DNA of 64,000 nucleotides from Helopsaltes ochotensis (Eukaryota > Chordata > Aves > Passeriformes > Locustellidae). The stretch's first letter is position 1; each line of letters begins with the position of its first letter. The DNA lies in assembly GCA_013400155.1 (NCBI GenBank), contig VXBM01000240.1, positions 336,741 through 400,740 of the forward strand. Reading direction: 5' to 3'. Positions 39,701 through 48,700 of the stretch are shown here, one piece after another. Both the position numbers and the translations under genes were made by a program. The notes beneath the pieces were generated by a model. It had not been told where the DNA came from. It ran no database searches and worked only from the letters and a program-made list of their open reading frames with translations.

Positions 39701-42700
39701 GTTTATTAGGGCTACAACCTCCACTTCTCAGCTGGTAACAACTAATACAAACACAGGTTATGTTTGATTCACAGGTGTTTCAGCCTTTGTTTCAGCCTTT
39801 TCTATTCCACTTCAGTTTTAAGGTAACCAAGTCAACTCATACACTGGTCTCTGACCTAATAAGGTTACACTTCCTTTCTTCATTCCTACCTTTCAGTTTC
39901 ATCAGCTCTTTAACATAATTACAAAAGGAATGTTAAAACAATTATCACCTAATCTGAGATCTGTGTTTGACTAATACCAACAAATGACATACGTTTGCCA
40001 AGAAGGAATAATTATAACAGTTTTGTTGTTTGAAAATCAAGCATGCAGAGGTGAGGGACAGTGTCATCTTTACATTTGCGTCCAAATCACTTAAAAGAGG
40101 CACAGACAAGAAGAGCTTTATGCAGAAAAGTGTGAATATTTTGTTGTCCTGACTTTTGCAGCCTTTCTGATGTGTTTCTTAGTTTCTAAAGTGGAGTCGG
40201 AGTTCTCAATATTTTGCATTGTTCCTGTTTCTTTCTCACACTGGTGTTATCAATAGTTAGGGTTGTTTGGGAAATTTCTTGTCAACACCACACTCCTTCC
40301 GAAAAAACATTTGATTGACTGTCAGTTTGGCCAGTGGGACTGGAGTGGTGGCGACACTCTAACCCAATCCCTAGCATGGATCTGAAACCTTTATAAGAGA
40401 AGAACAATAAAGTTCAGCCACTTTTCTGCTCCTTCAACTGAGTCATTTTGTGCAGCGCTAATAGTAACACACTATTTACCATTCCTTCCACTTCCTCATC
40501 CAAGCCCTCCACCGGCGCACACTCACTGGCGTGTCCATAGCAGAAACAGTTCCCGCGAACCACCATGTCGTAGATGGCGTAGTAGTACTTCTCTCGGATC
40601 TCCATCCTGGAGTCCAAGAGGTTATCTCCCAGCGTGTGCAGCTTGACGAATTTGACTCTCAGATTTGTGATCTTTAATAGGTCTGCAGGGGACACACACA
40701 AAATACCTAACCAGCAAGCCTGTTTCGGAATTATTTACCAGATAATATGTTGAATGGGAGGAAGCCAGGAAGGACTTCCTATGCATGCTTCCTATGGACA
40801 GATTAGATCAGATTTAATTTCAGCACCTACACATCACTTCATACTCCTCAAATAAAAAAAAAAAAAAAGATATTACATTATTTTACCACAGGTTGATAAC
40901 TGTATAAGTAAGTTTAAGCATAATTTTAAATAATGGTCTATTTTATTATAGACATGCACAGGCACATACACAAACGTTAAAAAAAAAAAAAAAAAAAAAG
41001 ATATTACATTATTTTACCACAGGTTGATAACTGTATAAGTAAGTTTAAGCATAATTTTAAATAATGGTCTATTTTATTATAGACATGCACAGGCACATAC
41101 ACAAACGTTAAAAGCAAGGAGAAAAGCACCATGTAAAAGACACTGGTTCTTTGAGGTTTTAAAATATAAGATGGGTAAGGACTTGATACCAAGAAACTGC
41201 TGCCAAGTGGACCAAGAGCCATTAGAGTTATGAGGCTTTTGGAAGAAGTCTTGGATGGAAACAAAGACAAATAACTCTTCTTTTATACACCCAACTTTCC
41301 TAGCAAATATAATTAGTTACACTTTGTGAAAAAAAGTACCACCCCACCACTGACCAAATACAAAGAAGTTCTTGAGGGATAATCCATGGGAATACAGTAT
41401 TGCAGTAATTAATACCATCTACATGTTTACTTCGATATTGTGAATCCTATGTAATTTCTTATAGCCTTGAACTAGGCTTGACAAAAGCACTTCAAGACCA
41501 TGAAAGCAGTTTCTCCTTTAAAATGTTGAGTAAAGAAAAAAAACAACATTAAACTCCTAGCAAACAGCAGACACTCCTCTACTTCACATATTTCCTTTTG
41601 CTCCAGGTAGCTTTACACTGAGGGACATGAACTCAACCTGAGAATGCATATTAAATCAGAGGTCAGCTTAAGGCCGAGCACTGCAGCTCCCTCAGGCCAA
41701 ATGCCCCACAAGGTTTCTCTTTAAGCCACGCTGAGCAACAGATCTCTCTACCTCTGCATTCATGGATTGCCACAGCCATGCATGAACACTGTACAGCAAG
41801 TTGTAGTTTATGACCACATCTGTGTGGTCCAGCCATGCAGTGCTACCATGGCCAACTGTTCCAAAGTCATGACTTTCTTCTGAAAAATAAAACACGACCC
41901 CATTGATTTTAGCTAGAAATGCACAATGAAATAAGTACCTTTGTAGCTCTGTTTATTTGCTTTCTGAATACTGTACAATTACAGGATGACATTCCAAGGT
42001 TTCTCTTGGCAACTGCATATCTTTTGGGGAAAGGGGGTCTTTAACGAAAATAAATCCCTGATCATTTAAGAAAAGGACCAGCTCCAATGAAGTGTGCAAG
42101 AGCAATCCCTTGAGTTCACAACACAGATCTTTATTTCCCAGCACATCACTGTCCAAGTCAGGAAAAGGAGCTGTACACAAAGGTATTCGTATGACTTCAA
42201 AACTCCTATTGTGGCTAATGCATGACTTTGATAGTGGATTACTGGCTTTTGTAGGTAAGTACTGAAATGCTCTCAAACCAGCCTGAAAGGTAACTGCATA
42301 CATACTCTGAATCCTTGGACTGTATGGATCTTCAATTCGAAAAGCAGGATCTAGAACACGATATATTACCTGGAGGAAAAAGCAAAAGATTCAGCTTCAA
42401 AAATAAGTTAATCTGAATTTGTAAGGAAGTCTACACAATAAACATACTAGAAAAAATGTCTCTGACCTCTCCCTCTGTTGAAGGTTCAATGTCAGAGTAT
42501 CGGGAATCACAAATTATATCATCCACTTTCTTCATGGGTCCAGTTGAAATCCCAGGAAATGAGCTCTCACAGTCATATGCAAAATACCTGTAAACTTGCC
42601 AAGTCTCTCCAAAGTCAGATGATCTTTCAATCAACATTGCAGCAGGACGGAATGTCTAATAGTAAGAAAAACAAGAGATTTAATTTGGTTAATTATTACT

Positions 42701-45700
42701 TGCATTTACATTGAGTCTTATCAGTGTGAGGAATCCACGTCTGGATCTTAATCTCTCTCCCTGAACCCACTATTTCCAATATGTGGAAATTCTGGAATAG
42801 TTTCCTGATGATACTCCACTTTCTTCTCAGAGGGAGATAAATGAAATAACACACATCAAACCACAGACCACCTGTCTTCCAAAGACGGCACTCAGTGGCC
42901 AAGTGCTTAAACACATTTAAAATGAACAAGAAAACTTGTAAGATTTTTTGATTCCAAACCCTTTCTGAAAAGTGGGGGTTAAAGCAGGGCTTTACAGAGA
43001 CAAAAAGATTTTTCTCCGCAGCTTGTGGAAAGCAGCAGAGCCTTCTTCCTTGCTGTACTTCTTCTGATCTTTTACAAAGGACCTAATGGACCTCCTCTCC
43101 AACTGTAGGGAGCAGGGGGCCACTGCCAGTGCTTCCCATCCAGCTCTAATGCCCGGAAGTTACTGCTGAGCAGGTACCTCTGATGCTCAGAGAAGCCCCA
43201 GCATTTCCTTGCTTTGTCTGACCACATGACCTTTTGCAGCATCTCTGAAGTTCAGTGCCAGCTGTCCTCTCTGCTGCCTTGAGAAAACCTTCTTTATGGA
43301 GATTGAGAGGTTCAGCTTCATCCACTCATGCTGCATTTGACTCCCCCAGTTCCCAGTGACCCTCCTCCAGCTGGCCTTGCCCAGACTATGGCAGGCTGCA
43401 TATACTTCACACAAACCAGTGTCCTTCTTACCTACATGTATTCAATTCTAGAAAAAGGAACAAATGAAATTTTGAAAAGATTTTTAATCCCTCTGACCTA
43501 AAAAAACCGCATTGTTTTAATTTTTGTGCTGCCTTTCAAAAACCAGATATTTATTTAACCCTGGCTTGTACCCACCAAGAAATGCCAACAATCTCTTCCT
43601 TAGTTTTATGTATTCAGAGAAGGACCTCCCAGAGCCAAGCACAAAAGCATTTCAGTCACAGCTGGAAATAAACTTTCTCTCTGTTTCCTGGCTGAAAATA
43701 TCACCCAACTTAGAAATTAGTATCTCACCCAACAAAAAAAATTAGCAACCCAGAAGTAAGGCAGCTCAACTGTCTACCACGCAAAGTCCACAAAGCATCA
43801 TTGAAACTATCTTTCCCCTGCAGTCTTCCTCCTGACAGCAGACCAAGCCCCAGCACTGGGTACAATGGCAGCAGCACCCACATCATGTCAGGGGTCTTTT
43901 GGGGGTCCCTCACTGCTGGCTTCAGTAGAAATGACCACCTTCCACCTCAGCCACCATCTTAAGGCACAGGGAGAAACCCTAGCTGACGCCACAGGAAAGA
44001 GGAAGCAGCTGTCCTAGAAAGCTGATGTGTAAAAAATGAAGAGATTAATTTGTCCACATGGGAAGCACATTTAGGATGTACAGGACATAAGCTACCATTC
44101 CAAGACATCTGTTTGTAAAAAAACAAAGACACTTTGTGTACAGATGTTCCTTCTTTCTGAAGACCTTTCCATTTGCCAAATGAAAACTGATACCACGGCC
44201 AACATTTTTCAGGAAAAAAGCCCTTGCTACTCTACGACTTAGCTAATAATCTTCTAGAATACAACCACCAGAGACACACCAACACAAAACCCAGCTTCAG
44301 CATGACTCCTTCTGTAGCCTCACTGGAGTTCAAACACAAGTCAGCCTTTCTGCATGACTTCAGCACTGGTAAAAGGTTGGCAGCTCCAAAAAATTCCGGC
44401 CAAACAGTGCAGACAAAGCTCAAATCCCAAATATCGAATAGGTGTGAAGGACTATGAGACCTCTCATTTTCTCATGTTTTAGGGTTTGGGGTAAGGCTGT
44501 GGCTTCCTTACCTTGAAGGTCATAATGAGATGAGTGAAATGAAACTCAGCCTCCAGGTCCAGTTGGATAGTCACGTTTTCCAAACCTGCAGGGACAGAGA
44601 AAAGAAGGTGTTCAGCAAACAAGGACACCTGCCAGTCTCTACATTGAAATTTTGCAAAAGCTCTTCCCTCTGTGGGAATGAGACTGTCTTCTTTATCACT
44701 TGGATCTGTTGTGAAAAAGGAATATGATGTTCAGTGCGTGCCTGATGTACAGGGGGAGACATCAAGAACCTGCAGAAGAGTATCAGGAATGGGATTCCTG
44801 CACATGATCAGCACCAAACATGCTACACCCAGAGTGTGAGCCTGCAGCGCTGTTTGAGACAGAACCATGGCTGGCATCACTGGATTTGGAGCAAGGACAG
44901 GACCACCACAATCTGGTTCCTGGCACCAAAGGCACCAGTACAGCTGGGGATGCTGAGCCCAGACCTGTCTGGTGGCCGCAGGCTGTTCTCCCACACCCCA
45001 GCCTGTCTGGCAGTAGCAGCAGCAGCAGCAGCTTCTGCAGCCCTAGCACCCCCAGTCTCACTGATGTCTGGTGAGGGCCATTCCCTACCACTTGTGGACT
45101 CTCCTGTCCACAAGAACAGCTCCTTTATAACCTGGTTTTGAGACACTCCTAAAGCAACTATCACAGCTCTGCTTTGCAATCCCAAGGGTTAAGAAAATGG
45201 TGAAAGGCAAACTGCTGTATGACTACCTGTGGTCAAAGACTCTACACATAAAGGAAGAAAAACAGCTAGAAATATTATTTTGCCTTGTGAAAAGAGCTCT
45301 CGAAACAGCTGGATACTAATTATACTGTAGTTAAAAATAAAAAATAAAATCAAGATTTACAGAGAGGAGAAAGGGTAAGAAATGAAAATAATTAAACAAT
45401 AAGGCACTTAAATTTTTGACCAGCTGTAACCTTCTGTGAAATATGCAGCAATGGTCTCTTATGCTGTATGCCTGAATAGACGAAAACATGAATTGGACAG
45501 AAAGCATCATTTGTTTTTTATTGTTGAAGGACATTTTCATGACCTTATGAGCTAAGAAACTTTTCTGTGTGAATGCTGCCAAGCCTGTTGCAAAAAACAT
45601 GATTTATCTGGAATGCTGGGAAAGAACTGCTGGAGGCAAGCAGCTTGCTAGGCTGATCGAAATGGTTAAAAAAGATGTAGTGAAAACCTTTCCTTAGCAG

Positions 45701-48700
45701 GCAGCAAAACTGTTACAAATATTACCTTTTTATTTTTTTCATATACAATAAGGCAGCTACTGCTAATGCATTTGCAGAAATCCCATCCTGTCCAGCTGGC
45801 TTTAAGGCTTCAGGGTAGAAGTTGTTTGAGAAACCCTCGCTGCCTTGTTTTGTGTATGAAGGCATGCCAAAAGCATAACCAGAAAAGTAAAACAGGCCGA
45901 GGAAGGATTAAAAGCAAAAACAAAAATCCCACCAAACTAACACGGAATTTTTGTTCTTAACTAGCTCGCTTGTTTCTGCAGTTCATTTTATTGTTTGGCA
46001 AATGGTATAGAAATTCAGAGAGCTCAGGAGAGAGAAGGCAGCTCATAGGGTAACAGATATCCTGGCTTTACTGTCCTGAGGTAGGAGAAGGAAATTGGAG
46101 GTCTGCAGGCAGGGCAGCAGCCCCCAGCTCTGCGCCCAAAGCCCCTCCTTCCACAGCCCCCAGCCCCGCAGCATGGGGAAGCCCAGCTGTGCTGCCTTGG
46201 CAGCGCTGCCCCGGGATATTTACTCCTGGAAGGCTGCTCTGCTCCTGCTGCCCAAATATGAGGGAGATCTGAGCCCAGTGTGAAAAACTCTTCTCTTTAG
46301 GAAAGGATTCTTGCAGAGTGCTTGGACTGCTGCTTCCAACACTCCTGGAGGACTCGGAGGGATTTGTTACAGATTAAGGACCGCTCCCGAGCACACAAAA
46401 GAGCCAGTTTTACTCGTGGCTCCTCACACAGCATGATCCCTCACAGGGCAGTAATCACCAGGCCAGAGATTAACAGCAAACCCACAGGTACCCTTAAACA
46501 AAAGGAGGGAAAACAGCTCCCAGCCCCGGAAATTGCTCTGGACAAGAGCATACCGTTTTCCGACTGCCACCAGAGCTTCAGGCGATTTGGAGCGAAGGTG
46601 GTGACGACATTTTCAATGCGATGACTGTCGGGATTGAGAGTATCGTGGAAGGGATCCTCCGAGTCACATGTGAAACATTTTTTGTCCTCCTGAAACAACA
46701 CGATAATCACCATTTCTGATTTTATCCATGGGGCAATAGTTGCTTCCTGCAGATAAGAGTATTTTCCATCCATATCACATTCCACTCATTTTGCCTGCAG
46801 GAGTCATCAAAGATTTTTTTTGTTGAAATGCTAAGTGTTTTTACCTTTATGAATTAATGCAAATTGCCAAATGGAAAATACGTCAGGAATTCCATAAACT
46901 ACATCTTTAGGGGAAGCATGTTTTCATGCTCGATGAAAATTGAGTTTCAGGAAATCTCTTCCCATGCACGCATTCTCCAGTGGAATTCAAAACCAATGGC
47001 AGCATCTACAGAAAATTGCTGAATTGCTTCTGTAAAAATGCACACGTGCAAAACTGCATCTTAACAACTTGTGTAAAATAACTCTGGCTTTTGGAAATTT
47101 GCTTGGAGACGGAAGTTGCCTCCATTAGGGATAGCCTCCACTGTGAGGCTCAGTGCACATCAAGGGGCTCTCGGTGATTTAGGCTTTTTCTCTGAATTCA
47201 GCTTGCCAAGTTCCTATTCAAACCTTGCATCTTCAGCTGGTATTGCAACCTCAAACTGTGTAAATAAAGTTCATTTGTGCACATTACAAGGTCTGCCCAA
47301 GCAAAACCAGCTCTGAACAAGTCTGGCACGTGCTGCTTGGGAAAACTGGAAACTTGTCACCAGGGAGACAAAACCCCATCATGGCTGTTACTACAAACAG
47401 TGCTGGTTTTGCATTGTCCTTCTGCCTAAAACCACCACTTTCTGACTGCAAGGTAGGGTGAAAACTGAACCAAAAGGGAGGGTTCCTGCCCAGACCAACG
47501 GGAGGGGGCAGATGAGAGAGAGAACCTCATTGGATGGCAGTGAAGGAGCCCCAAGACACCAGCAACTCATCCCTGTTGAGAGCTACACAGGCATCATTCC
47601 TCCAGCACGTTTATGGAGACAAACGCAATTCTTTATCGGCCAAGAATGTGAGGGCTGGCAGGTCTGCACCACAGAGGCTTTCCATTTCACCCGTTCTGGC
47701 TTCAGTGGCTCCTCCCAGGCTCAGGGCTGCACCTCCCACGAGCCCTCAAACACTCCTCCACCAGAAAGAATGGCAAGAGCAGGGGTCCCAGGGAAGACAT
47801 TCCCTACTGTCTGCTCCAGGCTCCTCCCCCTGAACTTCATGCCACAACTTGCTCCTTCTCTGACCAAAACTGAATCCTAGAAGACCTAATTCTGCCAAGC
47901 ACTCAGTCTGGCCACGCCCCATGTTACTAAGAGGCACCTTCCACAATTTCTTCAATACCACACACTATGGTTGAGAATAACCAGGGATATCCCAAATGCT
48001 GAACTGGGGCTGGGAGATCAGGAATATGGGCACATGAGAACTTCTGAGGTGATGCTTTTTACAACGGCACTTCAACATTTTTTGAGACAAGAAAATGTAA
48101 CAAAGTATCTTTGTTATTTTGCTCTACCAGAGATGCTTATGTTATTGAAGTCAATCCCAACATACAATAAAATGTTCAGTGAAGCTAAATCTCACGTAAA
48201 ATAAAGTATTAACTCTATTAGACAGAACTTACACGGTAAAACTAAAGGTGGGGAAAGGATGAGGGGAGACTTGGTAACTTCAGGGCACAAATGGGTCAAG
48301 TGCTACAGCCCCTCCTGCTTCCCGTGGTTTTCCTTCCAAGTGCCAGAATCCGGCCCTATTGTCTCCACAGTAATTCGTCCGGAGATTATTCCTTTACTTT
48401 CAGTTCTACAGAGTTCCACCTATAACTGATAGTTTATTCTTCTCCACCATCCTTTCTGTCTCCAAGATTTTAAGTTTGGTGAGCTGCTTCTGGCTTTAAA
48501 AAGCAACAGCTCACCAGATATGCTGAGACAACCTTATTTGCATCTTTTCACCCCGAAACCATACACATGTAATTACACTACAGGGACTGTGGACAAAACA
48601 TTGCCGGGCCCTACAACCCACTTTCCTTTAGGAAGCTGTCTAGACGGCTCCGAGCAAGCCTGGAAATAAAGCATTAACTGAATTTACTGCGGCACATTCT

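Larger units (their letters stand above)
6711..46553 (-). other. LAMB1: Remaining LAMB1 introns, summary
   Basis: Introns longer than 300 bases that I read and found empty of recognisable genes: 6711-7606, 7767-9006, 9184-10044, 10561-11291, 11437-11819, 12024-13466, 13709-14915, 15101-16764, 27387-27840, 29703-30236, 30361-30804, 30933-31645, 31805-33866, 34003-36473, 36554-37405, 37519-37927, 40683-42305, 42656-44511 and 44586-46553. The introns at 28005-28866 and 38855-40479 hold the two LTR-like copies. Confidence 0.6.

Noticed and set aside
28472..40469. Single endogenous provirus bounded by the two LTR-like copies
   Set aside because: The DNA between them is LAMB1 exons in order, with no retroviral gag, pol or env-like reading. 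The copies have also diverged too much to be a recent pair.
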